64,000 nucleotides of DNA from Acidobacteriaceae bacterium. GTDB lineage: Bacteria > Acidobacteriota > Terriglobia > Terriglobales > Acidobacteriaceae. Positions within the stretch are counted from its first letter, which is position 1. Each line of letters starts with the position of its first letter. This document shows, piece by piece, positions 41,273 through 50,215 of the stretch. The stretch lies in the NCBI GenBank assembly GCA_025352065.1, contig JANXUC010000092.1, positions 62,001-126,000 on the forward strand, written 5' to 3'. Made by a program: the position numbers and the translations under genes. The notes beneath the pieces were generated by a model. The model was not told where the DNA came from, ran no database searches, and saw only the letters and a program-made list of their open reading frames with translations.

Positions 41273-41731
41273 CTAATACGAAACGACATCTCCGGTGCGT
41301 ATAGGGCCTTCCGTTAGAATCTGCGCGCGCAATCCGCCGCGATGGACTAGCGCCTTGATTACTGGCTGGCCGGTTAGAGCTTGCAGATGGCTGCAGGGTT
41401 CGCACAGGCGGATACCGTGCGCTTTGACGGCGCCGATCTGGAAATCCCTGCCGACCAGGTCGTTGAGCGGGACGCCGCGGGTTACGACATTGCGGCGGCT
41501 TTCAGCGGGAGTGAGTTGCAGCCCGAATTCTTTTCGCGCGGCTTCGACCGCCTCCGCTTCGATTAGCGTGAGTTCGAAGTCTGGCTCGGGCTTGAAGAAA
41601 GTCCCTTGCTTTTGGGCATAGCGGTCGCCTTCGAGACCCACTTCTGGAACGGCGTTGATCTCGTGGACTTGCACCATGGGAGCCTTGGCTGCAGTTGCAA
41701 TGTGGATGGATTCCACGCGTCCTTGCGGCAT
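41273..41731 (-). CDS. MOSC-domain protein
   Basis: 152 residues covering one MOSC domain: GRVESIHIATAAKAPMVQVH, PEVGLEGDRYA, FGLQLTPAESRRNVVTRGVP, LNDLVGRDFQIGAV and LCEPCSHLQALT with the conserved Cys, then VHRGGLRAQILTEGPIRTGD. MOSC proteins bind molybdenum cofactor or related sulfur carriers; YiiM/YuaD-like members reduce N-hydroxylated compounds. No partner gene is adjacent. Confidence 0.9.
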   Translation of the reverse strand: MPQGRVESIHIATAAKAPMVQVHEINAVPEVGLEGDRYAQKQGTFFKPEPDFELTLIEAEAVEAARKEFGLQLTPAESRRNVVTRGVPLNDLVGRDFQIGAVKAHGIRLCEPCSHLQALTGQPVIKALVHRGGLRAQILTEGPIRTGDVVSY

Positions 41732-41747
41732 GTTGGCCTCGCTTTTG

Positions 41748-41842
41748 CTCGTGTGGCTCCGGAGCTTGCTCCGTCGTTAGGTTAGGGAAGAAGATCCCCG
41801 CCCCTGCCGCAGAGTGCGCGACAAGGACGGGGCACGCGGTAG
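41748..41842. repeat. Two repeats between the MOSC and aminotransferase genes
   Basis: CTCCGGAGCTTGCTCCGTCG (about 41757-41776) and a reverse CCCCGCCCCTGCC...GCGACAAGGACGGGGCAC hairpin (about 41797-41842). Both are members of families seen elsewhere in the window. Confidence 0.6.
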
Positions 41843-41851
41843 TTGTGAGGA

Positions 41852-43210
41852 CTACTTGGCGGCTGCGACTTTTATGATCGCGGCTTCCAGCACATCGATA
41901 GCTACATCGGCTTCTTCGCGCGTCACGACCAGCGGCGGGCACAGGCGAACTGTGCTGGGACCGCAGCCGAGGAACAGCAAGCCCTTCTCAAACGACTCTT
42001 CGACGATTTTGTCGCGGAGTTCGGGAGCGTATTCTTTCGTCTTTTGATCCTTGACGATTTCGACGCCGAGCATGAGACCGCGACCACGTACATCGCCCAC
42101 GATCTTGTGTTTTGCCGGCCAGTCGGCCATGCGTTTCAGCATGTGGTTGCCGACTTCTTCGGAGCTTTTCAGCAAACCTTCTTTTTCGATTACATCGAGC
42201 GAAGCCATGGCTGCGGCGATGCAGACCGGGTTGCCGCCGAAGGTGGAAGCGTGTGAGCCGGGGACCCAATCCATGATGTCGGCGCGCGACATGGTGATGC
42301 CGAGCGGCATGCCGGAAGCGATGCCCTTGGCCATGCAAACGATGTCTGGCTGGACGCCGGTGTGCTCGACGGCCCACCATTTGCCGGTGCGTCCGACGCC
42401 GCTTTGGACTTCATCGACGACGAGCAGGATGCCGTGACGATCGCAAATGCGGCGCAGTTCCTGCATAAACGGCGTGGGAGCGACTACGTAACCACCCTCA
42501 CCCTGAATGGGCTCGACGAAGATTGCGGCGACTTCTTCCGGAGCAAGAACAGTTTTGAAGAGCTTGTCTTCAATAAAGCGCGCACAGCCGAGAGCGAATT
42601 TTTCAGCATCTTGCACCCCGCCCGCGCAGCCGCGGTAAACATCTGGGTAGCGGATGTGCGTGACGCCCGGCATGAGTGGACCGAAGCGGCGCTTCTGTTG
42701 CGGCTTGGAGGCGGTTAGAGAAACTGCGCCCATGGTGCGTCCGTGGAAGGCTCCGAAGAAGGCGATGATGTTCTGGCGCTTGGTGTGGTAGCGCGAGAGC
42801 TTCAGGGCGCACTCGATGGCTTCCGCGCCGGAGTTTCCGTAATAGAACTTGTGCGGGCCGGGCATGGGAGCAATTTTGGACAGACGCTCGGCGAGTTCGA
42901 CCATGCTGGAGTAGTAGAAGTCGGTGCCCGACATGTGAATCAGCTCGGCAGCCTGCTTCTGGATAGCGGCGACCACATGCGGATGGCAATGGCCAGTGGA
43001 AGTAACGGCAATGCCAGCGGAGAAATCAAAGAACTCGTTACCATCGACGTCTGTGACGACGATGCCGCGGCCGCTCTTGGCGACCATTGGATACGAACGC
43101 GTGTAGGAAGGAGAAATATATTTGTTGTCGCCGTCGAGCACGAGCTTGGCGTTGGGCCCGGGCAGGGCGGTCTTGATTTTGGGACCGATCATCATTGTGT
43201 TGGTCGTCAT
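41852..43210 (-). CDS. Class III PLP-dependent aminotransferase (acetylornithine/4-aminobutyrate type)
   Basis: 452 residues, preceded by GGAGG. Signatures: GIVVTDVDGNEFFDFSAGIA, FYYGNSGAEAIECALKLSRY, FFGAFHGRTMGAVSLTAS, EPIQGEGGYVVAPTPFMQEL, LLVVDEVQSGVGRTGKWWA and the PLP lysine in CMAKGIASGMPLG. It fits the group annotated as acetylornithine or 4-aminobutyrate aminotransferase; specificity cannot be decided. No arg or gab genes are adjacent, so a catabolic or stand-alone role is more likely. Confidence 0.92.
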   Translation of the reverse strand: MTTNTMMIGPKIKTALPGPNAKLVLDGDNKYISPSYTRSYPMVAKSGRGIVVTDVDGNEFFDFSAGIAVTSTGHCHPHVVAAIQKQAAELIHMSGTDFYYSSMVELAERLSKIAPMPGPHKFYYGNSGAEAIECALKLSRYHTKRQNIIAFFGAFHGRTMGAVSLTASKPQQKRRFGPLMPGVTHIRYPDVYRGCAGGVQDAEKFALGCARFIEDKLFKTVLAPEEVAAIFVEPIQGEGGYVVAPTPFMQELRRICDRHGILLVVDEVQSGVGRTGKWWAVEHTGVQPDIVCMAKGIASGMPLGITMSRADIMDWVPGSHASTFGGNPVCIAAAMASLDVIEKEGLLKSSEEVGNHMLKRMADWPAKHKIVGDVRGRGLMLGVEIVKDQKTKEYAPELRDKIVEESFEKGLLFLGCGPSTVRLCPPLVVTREEADVAIDVLEAAIIKVAAAK

Positions 43211-43550
43211 GGAAATCCTCCAAACAGACTTTTGGCTGGCACGCTGGGCGTGCAGTTACAGAATTTGGAACGGCTGGTTTACGGAAAATGGCCTGAACGA
43301 AACCTAAAACGAAGGGAAAACTAGTCCGAGCCGAAGAGGCACGGTCGTGTTTGCGAGGGTAGCAACGCGAGATAGCGGCGTGGGCCGACCAGGCTTTCGA
43401 GCCAGCACTCGGGCTTGTGCGAATTGAGGCAAAATCCACGCATAAGAGTCAGTTCCGATCAACTACTAACTCTATTGTATCCCGCGCGGAGCCGTTCCGT
43501 AACCCCCTCGGAAGGCAGTAAAAATGGGGGTTAGCTCGCTTTGACGAGAA
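43211..43550. other. Long 5' region of the aminotransferase gene
   Basis: 340 bp. On the minus strand a TACAAT -10 (43474-43479) with a weak -35 is a possible promoter, giving a leader of about 260 nt. The leader contains a 40-codon frame (ATG 43443 to TAG 43321) with many Cys, Arg and Leu codons. It could be an upstream peptide or chance. Confidence 0.4.
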
Positions 43551-43769
43551 TCAGCCTTGCGCGTCGAGGTACTCTTCATGCCATGCCATTTGGATGGCTT
43601 CGAGCTTGGCTTCGTTTGACTTTTGGGTGTCGTCCTTGAAGTCAGCGAGCTCGGTTACGTAGCGATGAAGGTCGGTAAAGCGGACGGTGAGTGGGTCGAC
43701 GTCCGGATGTTTTTCGGCTAAAAGGATGCCGATATCTTCGGAGTCGGTCCAGGTGATTTCTTTTGGCAT
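43551..43769 (-). CDS. iscX: IscX (Fe-S cluster assembly accessory protein)
   Basis: 72 residues from ATG 43769 (PKEITWTDSEDIGILLAEKH), the normal IscX length; an in-frame start at 43811 adds 14 unlikely residues. The acidic helical signature DPLTVRFTDLHRYVTELADF followed by DDTQKSNEAKLEAIQMAWHE is intact. IscX binds IscS at the site used by frataxin and is thought to tune or donate iron. It is the last gene of the isc operon, 117 bp after fdx; a REP-like repeat (43837-43864) lies in that gap. Confidence 0.93.
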   Translation of the reverse strand: MPKEITWTDSEDIGILLAEKHPDVDPLTVRFTDLHRYVTELADFKDDTQKSNEAKLEAIQMAWHEEYLDAQG

Positions 43770-43836
43770 GAGTTTAGCCTTTTCTGAAAGTGAGGAGTTG
43801 GATCCCAACAATCCTCAAGAGTGTTTGCAGCGAGAG

Positions 43837-43864
43837 GGATTCCTCGCTACGCTCGGAATGACAA
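43837..43864 (-). repeat. REP-like repeat between fdx and iscX
   Basis: GGGATTCCTCGCTACGCTCGGAATGACAA, reverse orientation, inside the isc transcript. Confidence 0.75.
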
Positions 43865-43886
43865 GGGAAAACTGGATTGTAATTTC

Positions 43887-44327
43887 TCAGTGTTCTTCCG
43901 AAACGTAGTTGCGGTTCCAGGCGGGAATCTCTACAACGATTCGCCCCGGTTTCTTGATGGCGGCCTGGCAGCCGAGACGTGAGTTCAGTTGCAGGTCGGC
44001 TGCGCCGTCGAGCTTGTCGGCTTCGTCGTCTTCCAATTCTGTAACGCAGTCCGCGCCTTCTTTAATCCAGACGTGGCAGGTGGTGCAGGCGCAGTTGCCG
44101 CCGCAGGCGTGATCGAGGTGGATGCCGGCGTTGATGGCAACGTCGAGGAAAGACTGCTCTTTGCCGTGATCTTTATAGGGCAGTTGGCCGTGTTCGAAAG
44201 TCACGACTCTGCCTTCGGGTAGGAATGTGACTTCGACGGTGTTGGGGCCAAGAGTTGGCTTTGGCCTCTCGTTCGTCGGCGCGTCGAGTGTAGCCGCTCC
44301 GGAAGACTGCGATTTTTCGTCTGACAT
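43887..44327 (-). CDS. fdx: ISC-type [2Fe-2S] ferredoxin
   Basis: 146 residues. The adrenodoxin-type cluster motif is HACGGNCACTTCHVW (C-x5-C-x2-C, with an extra Cys) and the fourth ligand is in NSRLGCQAAIKKP. The region EDDEADKLDGAADLQLNSRL is typical of ISC ferredoxins. There is a 30-residue N-terminal extension. It supplies electrons for sulfur reduction during cluster assembly on IscU. In the operon it follows hscA after an 85-bp gap filled with a bipartite palindrome repeat. Confidence 0.93.
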   Translation of the reverse strand: MSDEKSQSSGAATLDAPTNERPKPTLGPNTVEVTFLPEGRVVTFEHGQLPYKDHGKEQSFLDVAINAGIHLDHACGGNCACTTCHVWIKEGADCVTELEDDEADKLDGAADLQLNSRLGCQAAIKKPGRIVVEIPAWNRNYVSEEH

Positions 44328-44345
44328 GGGAACTCCTTAAGCTTT

Positions 44346-44412
44346 ACCTCAGGGGCTAAAGCCCCACAAGTTTGTAGCACCTTACGCGGCGCAGAAGCGC
44401 CGCTCTACCTGG
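44346..44412 (+). repeat. Bipartite palindrome repeat between hscA and fdx
   Basis: AGGGGCTAAAGCCCC, spacer, then GCGGCGCAGAAGCGCCGCTC TACCTG. It matches the copy between iscR and iscS in order, spacing and flanks. Confidence 0.8.
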
Positions 44413-46311
44413 TTATTCAAATTCCGCTTTGCCAATCGGGTGCGGTGCCGTGGGGCCTTGCCCTACGTTCACCGTTTCCATCGACTGGCCTTTCAAAGCG
44501 CTGGTTACGGCAGTATCCATCATCAGTTCCGCCAGACGCGTTGTGCCCTGATTCAGCGTATCGATTGCGCTGCGAATCTTCTTGTAGTCGGTGCCGTCTT
44601 TGACTTCGAGCAGAGCCTGCTCCTGTTCCGCGATCTCGCGCTTTTCGCTTTCCGTCAGGGCCGACCAGGCTGGGCTTTTACGGCCTTTGGCGAGAGCGAC
44701 CAGAATTGTGTCGGCTTCGTTGCGCGCTTCGATGACTTGACGTTGTTCCAAATCCTGTTCAGCGTAGTCGAAGGATTCGAGGATCATGGTTTCGACCTGG
44801 TCGTCTGTGAGGCCGTAGCTGGGTTGTACGGAAATTTGGGCTTCTTTGCCGCTGCGCTGCTCGCGGGCGGAGACTTGCAGGATGCCGTTGGCGTCAATCA
44901 ACAGGCGGACTTCAATGCGCGGCAGGCCTGCCGGCATGGGCGGGATTCCGCGGAGATCGAAGCGGGCCAGGGAGCGACAGTCTTTTGCCAACTCGCGTTC
45001 CCCCTGTAGAACGTGAATGGCGACGTTCGTCTGCCCGTCGATCCCTGTAGTAAAGTGCTCGGTGGCTGAGGCCGGGATTGTCGAGTTGCGATGGATGATT
45101 TTGGCGACCACACCGCCAAGGGCTTCAATGCCAAGCGAAAGCGGAGTGATGTCGAGCAGCAGCATGTTGTTGGTGGCTTCGGAGCTGCCGCCCAAAATGC
45201 TGGCTTGCACGGCTGCGCCGAGAGCGACCACTTCATCGGGATTGAGTTCAGTGTGCGGCACGCGGTGGAAGAGCTTCTCGACGAGCTGCCGCACGCGCGG
45301 GATCCTTGTCGATCCGCCGACTAGAACCACTTCTTCGATTTGGTCTGCTTCAAGGCCAGCATCTTTGAGGGCTTGTTTGCAGGGAGCCATCGTGCGTTGC
45401 AGCACGGGCTCGATGAGGGTCTCGAATTGCTCGCGCGTGATTTCGCGCTGGTAGCGCTGGCCGCTGGGAAGTTCGATCTCGAGTTTGGTGGAAGGCTCCG
45501 ACGAGAGCAGGATCTTGGCATCGATAACGGCTTTGCGAACGGCTTGCACGACTTCTCCGTTGCGACGCACATCGAGCCTGTGTTCGTTAGCGATTTCGTC
45601 GAGGGCGATGGTGATGAGCAGATTGTCGATGTCGTCGCCGCCCAGATGCGTGTCGCCGTTGGTGGCGATGACTTCGAAAATGCCGTCGTGCAGTTTCAGA
45701 ATCGAAATATCGAACGTGCCGCCGCCGAAATCGTAAACCGCTACGATGCCGTTCTTCTTTTTGTCGAGGCCGTAGGCCAGCGCGGCTGCCGTGGGCTCGT
45801 TGACCAGGCGCAAGACTTCGAGTCCGGCGATGCGGCCAGCGTCTTTCGTGGCTTGGCGTTGGGCATCATTGAAGTAAGCAGGGACTGTGATGACGGCTTT
45901 GGTAACTGGTGCGGCAAAGTAACGCTCGGCATTGCGCTTGAGCTGGCGCAGAATGTAAGCCGATATTTCCGGCGGCGTGAACGTCTTTTCGCCAAGATGG
46001 ATGCGGATGACTTCGCCGGGATCGAGATCACTGGCGAGACGGAACGGGAAGAACTTCAATTCGTCGTGCACGTCCTCAACACCGCGTCCCATAAGGCGTT
46101 TGACGGAATAGATGGCGCGATCGGAAGTCTCGATCAGGAATTTACGCGCGGCGTTGCCGACGATAGTCTGATTTGCGGCATCGAGTGCGACTACCGATGG
46201 AACGAGGTTCACCCCGTCCTCGCCGGGGATGACGACAGGCGTGCCGCCCTCCATGAAGGCGATGAGCGAGTTGGTGGTGCCGAGATCGATTCCTACGATG
46301 CGTTCAGACAT
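44413..46311 (-). CDS. hscA: HscA, Hsp70-type chaperone for Fe-S cluster transfer
   Basis: 632 residues, slightly longer than E. coli HscA (616). Hsp70 nucleotide-binding signatures are present: [39 protein letters not shown] and [20 protein letters not shown]. The substrate-binding half contains [20 protein letters not shown] and a C-terminal helical lid. Its place between hscB and fdx identifies it as HscA rather than DnaK. It binds the LPPVK motif of IscU (present in the neighbouring iscU) and releases the cluster with HscB's help. Confidence 0.95.
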   Translation of the reverse strand: MSERIVGIDLGTTNSLIAFMEGGTPVVIPGEDGVNLVPSVVALDAANQTIVGNAARKFLIETSDRAIYSVKRLMGRGVEDVHDELKFFPFRLASDLDPGEVIRIHLGEKTFTPPEISAYILRQLKRNAERYFAAPVTKAVITVPAYFNDAQRQATKDAGRIAGLEVLRLVNEPTAAALAYGLDKKKNGIVAVYDFGGGTFDISILKLHDGIFEVIATNGDTHLGGDDIDNLLITIALDEIANEHRLDVRRNGEVVQAVRKAVIDAKILLSSEPSTKLEIELPSGQRYQREITREQFETLIEPVLQRTMAPCKQALKDAGLEADQIEEVVLVGGSTRIPRVRQLVEKLFHRVPHTELNPDEVVALGAAVQASILGGSSEATNNMLLLDITPLSLGIEALGGVVAKIIHRNSTIPASATEHFTTGIDGQTNVAIHVLQGERELAKDCRSLARFDLRGIPPMPAGLPRIEVRLLIDANGILQVSAREQRSGKEAQISVQPSYGLTDDQVETMILESFDYAEQDLEQRQVIEARNEADTILVALAKGRKSPAWSALTESEKREIAEQEQALLEVKDGTDYKKIRSAIDTLNQGTTRLAELMMDTAVTSALKGQSMETVNVGQGPTAPHPIGKAEFE

Positions 46312-46350
46312 AGCGTGATTCTAATGGTGTCGTTTGTGGTTCAAGTTCAA

Positions 46351-46438
46351 TTTGTCATTCTGAACGAAGCGAAGAATCCCTTTCGAAGGAAAGACTCCCT
46401 GAGATAAACGGATTCTTCGCTTCGCTCGAAATGACAAT
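46351..46438. repeat. Two REP-like repeats in inverted orientation
   Basis: TTTGTCATTCTGAACGAAGCGAAGAATCCC (46350-46380) and GGATTCTTCGCTTCGCTCGAAATGACAATTC (46409-46438) face each other in the hscB-hscA gap and could pair into one long hairpin in the operon mRNA. Confidence 0.75.
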
Positions 46439-46480
46439 TCTTCAAGATGACAAATTCTCAATGCGCATTCTAAAAGTGCC

Positions 46481-47248
46481 CTAAGCTCCAACTGCTTCTA
46501 GTGCGTCGTTCACGTCGCGAACCAGGTTTCGGATGTAGCTGCGGCGGTTGAGGATATCGACGAGCCTGTCGATGACTTTCTTCCGTTCCTCGTCGGATGC
46601 TGTGCCGCTTTGGCTATGCGTCAACAGACCGTCCCACTGCAACCAGCCGGCTTGCAATTCTTTATCTACCGAAGCTAACCTTTGCCGGAATGACGCCTTA
46701 TGTTCTTCGAGTTGGCAGATCAGATCCGGGTCGCTTGCGCCCATTTTCTGATTCATGCGCAGCTCTTCAATCTGCATGTTCAGCTCGAAAACTTCTTCGA
46801 GCATGTCGGGCGGGACGACCTGCTTCTTCGCGGTGCCGCTGGCCCTGGCAGCTTCGGTTGCATTCGTAGACTGCTCGTCGAGATCAACGCCTTGCAGGCG
46901 GAGCAGATACTCTGTGCGAGCAATCGGATCTTTCAACGTGCGATAGGCGTCGTTGAGCTGCGAGCTTTTTTCCAGACTCCACTGCTGCTGTTCGTCTGCA
47001 TCACCCGCGTGTAGATCGGGGTGCAGCTTGCGGCTGAGTGCGTAAAAATCTCGTTCCAAAGCAGCAAGGTCCAGTTGAAGATTTCTGTCCAAACCGAAGA
47101 ACTGGAAATAATCTACGGGGGTCGCCGGCTGTACCGTGCCGCAAGATTGGCAGAAGTGTGCGGCGCGCATGGAGCCGCACGACCAGCACGCATTCGTACT
47201 CTTGTCGGAAACAATGGATAGAGCGGCGGTTGGGGAGGTGTCTGTCAT
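46481..47248 (-). CDS. hscB: HscB, J-domain co-chaperone with N-terminal tetracysteine motif
   Basis: 255 residues; E. coli HscB is 171. The N-terminal part has CWSCG (C21, C24) and CQSCG (C33, C36), a probable zinc-binding knuckle that E. coli HscB lacks but eukaryotic HSC20 has. The J-domain follows: VDYFQFFGLDRNLQLDLAAL with HPD at 76-78 in RKLHPDLHAGD. The C-terminal IscU-binding helices include VFELNMQIEELRMNQKMGAS and DKELQAGWLQWDGLLTHSQS. It delivers IscU to HscA and stimulates its ATPase. Confidence 0.94.
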   Translation of the reverse strand: MTDTSPTAALSIVSDKSTNACWSCGSMRAAHFCQSCGTVQPATPVDYFQFFGLDRNLQLDLAALERDFYALSRKLHPDLHAGDADEQQQWSLEKSSQLNDAYRTLKDPIARTEYLLRLQGVDLDEQSTNATEAARASGTAKKQVVPPDMLEEVFELNMQIEELRMNQKMGASDPDLICQLEEHKASFRQRLASVDKELQAGWLQWDGLLTHSQSGTASDEERKKVIDRLVDILNRRSYIRNLVRDVNDALEAVGA

Positions 47249-47263
47249 ACGGGCCTGACCGGC

Positions 47264-47644
47264 TTACGCCGAGAACGACGTGCCGCATCCACACGATTTT
47301 GTCGCATTCGGGTTCACGAATGCGAAACCTTGCTGCATCAACGTCTCCTGGTAATCGAGCACCATGCCGTGCAGGTAGATGAACGATTTGGGATCGACGA
47401 AGACGCGGATTTCGCCGTAGTTGAAAACACGGTCGCGCTCACGGGGCTGCGTGTCGAAGCGGACATTGTAGCTCAGCCCGGAACACCCGCCGCCCTGCAC
47501 GCCGAGGCGCACGCCGCCCTCTTCGGGCGCGACGCCTTCTTTGGCGAGCGCGATGCGAATTTTGGCCAGGGCTTTGTCGGTGATCTGTATGCCTTTGGTC
47601 GCTGGCTTCGTGGCTTCGGTCGGGTTGTCGGTCGTTGTGGTCAT
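47264..47644 (-). CDS. iscA: IscA-type A-type Fe-S carrier
   Basis: 126 residues, with a 15-20 residue Thr/Pro-rich N-terminal extension. The three conserved cysteines are in LGVQGGGCSGLSYNVRFD and KSCGCGTSFSA; the segment RVFVDPKSFIYLHGMVLDYQ is typical. A-type carriers hold iron or a [2Fe-2S]/[4Fe-4S] cluster in transit from IscU to apo-targets. 15 bp upstream of the hscB start. Confidence 0.95.
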   Translation of the reverse strand: MTTTTDNPTEATKPATKGIQITDKALAKIRIALAKEGVAPEEGGVRLGVQGGGCSGLSYNVRFDTQPRERDRVFNYGEIRVFVDPKSFIYLHGMVLDYQETLMQQGFAFVNPNATKSCGCGTSFSA

Positions 47645-47683
47645 GAAATAGCCAAACTTCTAGCTGGGCGGTTTCGCGTCCTC

Positions 47684-47719
47684 CCGCCCTGTCGCACAGA
47701 ACGCGACAAGGACGGGGCA
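47684..47719 (-). repeat. Reverse CCCCGTCCTTGTCGC hairpin between iscU and iscA
   Basis: CCCGCCCTGTCGCACAGAACGCGACAAGGACGGGGCAC lies inside the isc transcript, so several repeat families have entered this operon's gaps. Confidence 0.65.
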
Positions 47720-47745
47720 CCCGAGTTCACTTATGAAACAAAGAG

Positions 47746-48171
47746 CTAGTTAGCGTGGACTGGAGTTGCTATAGGCGCGCCTTTTACGGCTTCCTGCTTC
47801 TTCTTCCAGTCGCCAATGGCGGCGCGAATGGCATCTTCGGCCAGCACCGAGCAGTGAATCTTTACCGGCGGCAGCGCCAGCTCCTTCACGATTTCGGTGT
47901 TCTTGATTTCGAGCGCTTCGTCGATGGTCTTGCCCTTCACCCATTCGGTGGCGAGCGAGGACGAGGCGATGGCCGAACCGCAGCCGAAGGTCTTGAATTT
48001 CGCATCTTCGATCACGTTGGTTACGGGGTTGACCTTGATTTGCAGCTTCATCACGTCGCCGCATTCGGGTGCTCCCACCAGACCTGTGCCTACGTCCGCG
48101 CTGGACTTATCCATGGCGCCAACGTTGCGGGGGTGGGAGTAATGGTCCAAGACCTTATCGCTGTATGACAT
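47746..48171 (-). CDS. iscU: IscU, Fe-S cluster scaffold
   Basis: 141 residues. The three cluster-ligand cysteines are in VGAPECGDVMKLQIKV, FKTFGCGSAIASSSLATEWV and PPVKIHCSVLAEDAIRAAIG; the HscA-recognition motif LPPVK is at ELALPPVKIH. It begins MSYSDKVLDHYSHPRNVGAM, the usual N-terminus. Clusters are built here from IscS-supplied sulfur and reducing power from Fdx, then handed on with HscA/HscB. 70 bp downstream of iscS. Confidence 0.97.
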   Translation of the reverse strand: MSYSDKVLDHYSHPRNVGAMDKSSADVGTGLVGAPECGDVMKLQIKVNPVTNVIEDAKFKTFGCGSAIASSSLATEWVKGKTIDEALEIKNTEIVKELALPPVKIHCSVLAEDAIRAAIGDWKKKQEAVKGAPIATPVHAN

Positions 48172-48240
48172 GATTGTTCTCCTGATTCCTAAACTCTTCG
48201 TTCTGAATCACAAATCACAAATTACAAATCATCAAATTGT

Positions 48241-49515
48241 TTAGTGCGCTGGTTCTGCCGCCCACTTCACGCTTTTCAAATCAATGCCCTCTTTCGCCAT
48301 TTCGTAAAGCGGTGAAAGTTCGCGCAGGCGCAGCACGGTATCAATCAGCTTGTTGGCGACGTAATCGACTTCGGCTTCGGTGTTGAAGCGGCCGAGTCCG
48401 AAACGGATCGAGCTGTGTGCCAAGTCGTCCCCCGCGCCAAGTGCTTTCAGAACATACGAGGGCTCGAGCGTTGCCGAGGTGCAGGCCGAACCGCTGGAGA
48501 CTGCAACGTCGTTGATGCCCATCAGAAGCGATTCGCCTTCCACGTAGGCGAAGCTAATGTTCAGGTTGTTCGGCAGGCGGTGTTCCATTGAACCATTGAT
48601 GTAACACTCGTCGAGCGAACTCATGATCTTGTCCTGCAGGCGCTGACGCAATGCGAGCACGCGCTTGGTGTCTTCGGCCATATCGTTCATGCAAATTTCG
48701 CAGGCTTTGCCGAGCCCCACGATTCCGGGGACGTTCAGCGTGCCGGAGCGCATACCGCGTTCGTGACCGCCGCCGTCAATCTGTGCGGAAATCTGGACCC
48801 GAGGATTCTTGCGGCGAACATACAAAGCGCCGACGCCCTTCGGTCCGTAGAGCTTATGACCCGTGATCGACAAAACGTCGATGTTCATTTTGTTGACATC
48901 GATGGGAATCTTGCCGACAGCTTGCACGGCGTCGGTGTGGAAGATCACGCCGCGCTCGCGACAAATGGCGCCAATTTCGGCGATGGGTTGAACGACGCCG
49001 ATTTCGTTGTTGGCGGCCATGATGCTGACGAGAATTGTCTTGTCGTCAATGGCGCGCTTGAGTTCGTCGAGGTCGATCAGGCCATCTTTTGAAACCGGCA
49101 GGTACGTCACGCGGTGACCCAGCTTCTCGAGGTGCTTGCAGGTATCGAGGACAGCCTTGTGCTCGATGACCTGAGTGATGATGTGATTGCCCTTTTCGCG
49201 GTACATTTCCGCGACGCCCTTGATGGCGAGGTTATTGCTCTCGGTGGCACCGGAGGTGAAGATGATTTCCTTTGCGGTCGCGCCGATTAATTTCGCGATG
49301 CGTTCACGCGACTGTTCCACGCCTTCTTCGGCGGCCCATCCAAACGGATGGTTGCGGCTGGCGGCGTTGCCGAATTTCTCGCGGAAGTAGGGCAGCATTT
49401 CATCCAGCACGCGGGGATCGACTGGCGTGGTGGCGTGGTTATCCATGTAGACGGGCAGCTTGACGCCTTCGGCGGTGACCGTCTGATCTAAGACTGCGGA
49501 GTTAGGGGTTGTCAT
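48241..49515 (-). CDS. iscS: IscS cysteine desulfurase
   Basis: 424 residues from ATG 49515, with GGAG upstream and the family start [20 protein letters not shown]; the frame itself extends to 49662 through a repeat and is not used. The PLP lysine is in [12 protein letters not shown] (about K221), and the sulfur-carrying cysteine is in [13 protein letters not shown] (about C345). It turns cysteine into alanine plus enzyme-bound persulfide for IscU, tRNA thiolation and other uses. A C-terminal [12 protein letters not shown]-like tail matches IscU-binding IscS proteins. Confidence 0.97.
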   Translation of the reverse strand: MTTPNSAVLDQTVTAEGVKLPVYMDNHATTPVDPRVLDEMLPYFREKFGNAASRNHPFGWAAEEGVEQSRERIAKLIGATAKEIIFTSGATESNNLAIKGVAEMYREKGNHIITQVIEHKAVLDTCKHLEKLGHRVTYLPVSKDGLIDLDELKRAIDDKTILVSIMAANNEIGVVQPIAEIGAICRERGVIFHTDAVQAVGKIPIDVNKMNIDVLSITGHKLYGPKGVGALYVRRKNPRVQISAQIDGGGHERGMRSGTLNVPGIVGLGKACEICMNDMAEDTKRVLALRQRLQDKIMSSLDECYINGSMEHRLPNNLNISFAYVEGESLLMGINDVAVSSGSACTSATLEPSYVLKALGAGDDLAHSSIRFGLGRFNTEAEVDYVANKLIDTVLRLRELSPLYEMAKEGIDLKSVKWAAEPAH

Positions 49516-49574
49516 TTCGTCGTTCTCCTGAACTTCAAATCCAAATTTCGATGTCGAAAACGTTGTCAGCCTGT

Positions 49575-49640
49575 TACCTCGGGGGGCTAAAGCCCGATCT
49601 TCTTGGAGCTGTTTGCGGCGCTGAAGCGCCGCACTACCTG
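49575..49640 (+). repeat. Bipartite palindrome repeat between iscR and iscS
   Basis: CTCGGGGGGCTAAAGCCC, spacer, then GCGGCGCTGAAGCGCCGCAC TACCTG. Near-copy of 44346-44412. It lies in the position where proteobacterial isc mRNAs carry regulatory structure separating iscR from the rest. Confidence 0.8.
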
Positions 49641-49680
49641 AATCCAAACATCCTGAAACCACAAATCCAAAATCTAAAAG

Positions 49681-50157
49681 CTACCGTGCCGGCTGACTGA
49701 TCTTTACCAGTTCAGCCAGGGTCGCGTGAACCTCGGCGGGGTCGTCGGCCTTCGAGTCTTCGCGCATTTCGGAAAGCGTGATGCCTTTGAGCACATCTTC
49801 TATGCTCTGATTCACCTTGCGCAACGGCTCGCGAATCGTGCAGCGCTCCGACTGGCCGCATTCGCCTCGTACCGTAATGCAAGACGTAATAAACAACGGC
49901 CCGTCAATGGCGCGAATCACTTCATAGGCCGAAATCGCTCGGGGATCGCGCGTGAGCGTGTATCCACCGTTGATGCCGTGCTGCGATTGCAACAGTCCCG
50001 CACGAGCCAGACGCTGCAGAATCTTGGCCAAAGCTTCCTGCGGGATGCCGTAGGCTTCGGCGACGTCCTTGGCGCTGCAAGCACCCTGGTCGGCGTGTTC
50101 GGCCAAGTGCTTCATGGCCATGAGGCCGTAATCCGCTTTTTTGGTCAGCCTCAACAT
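49681..50157 (-). CDS. iscR: IscR/Rrf2-family Fe-S regulator
   Basis: 158 residues from ATG 50157 (LRLTKKADYGLMAMKHLAEH). The Rrf2 winged helix shows SAKDVAEAYGIPQEALAKIL followed by QRLARAGLLQSQHGINGGYT. The three cluster cysteines are in SCITVRGECGQSERCTI, the IscR pattern, followed by VNQSIEDVLKGITLSEM. It should bind a [2Fe-2S] cluster and repress its operon when clusters are plentiful. It is the first gene of the operon; a dyad just upstream is a candidate operator. Confidence 0.93.
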   Translation of the reverse strand: MLRLTKKADYGLMAMKHLAEHADQGACSAKDVAEAYGIPQEALAKILQRLARAGLLQSQHGINGGYTLTRDPRAISAYEVIRAIDGPLFITSCITVRGECGQSERCTIREPLRKVNQSIEDVLKGITLSEMREDSKADDPAEVHATLAELVKISQPAR

Positions 50158-50193
50158 GTAAATGTGGTCGGGTAACTTGGTCCTTAGAAACTC

Positions 50194-50208
50194 CGACTGA
50201 TTTGGTCG
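50194..50208 (-). promoter_or_regulatory. Candidate IscR operator dyad
   Basis: CGACCAAATCAGTCG (minus strand) has half-sites CGACC and AGTCG around an AT-rich centre. It matches the core of the type 1 IscR site (GACT-N-AGTC) with one mismatch, but the outer bases match poorly. It lies directly downstream of the predicted -10, at the expected transcription start. Confidence 0.55.
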
Positions 50209-50215
50209 TAGATTG

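Noticed and set aside
43321-43443. 40-codon upstream frame in the aminotransferase leader
   Set aside because: Kept only as a note; no clear ribosome-binding site and no repeated regulatory codons.
45340-46407. 355-codon plus-strand frame opposite hscA
   Set aside because: Shadow of hscA; no motif and acidic low-quality composition.
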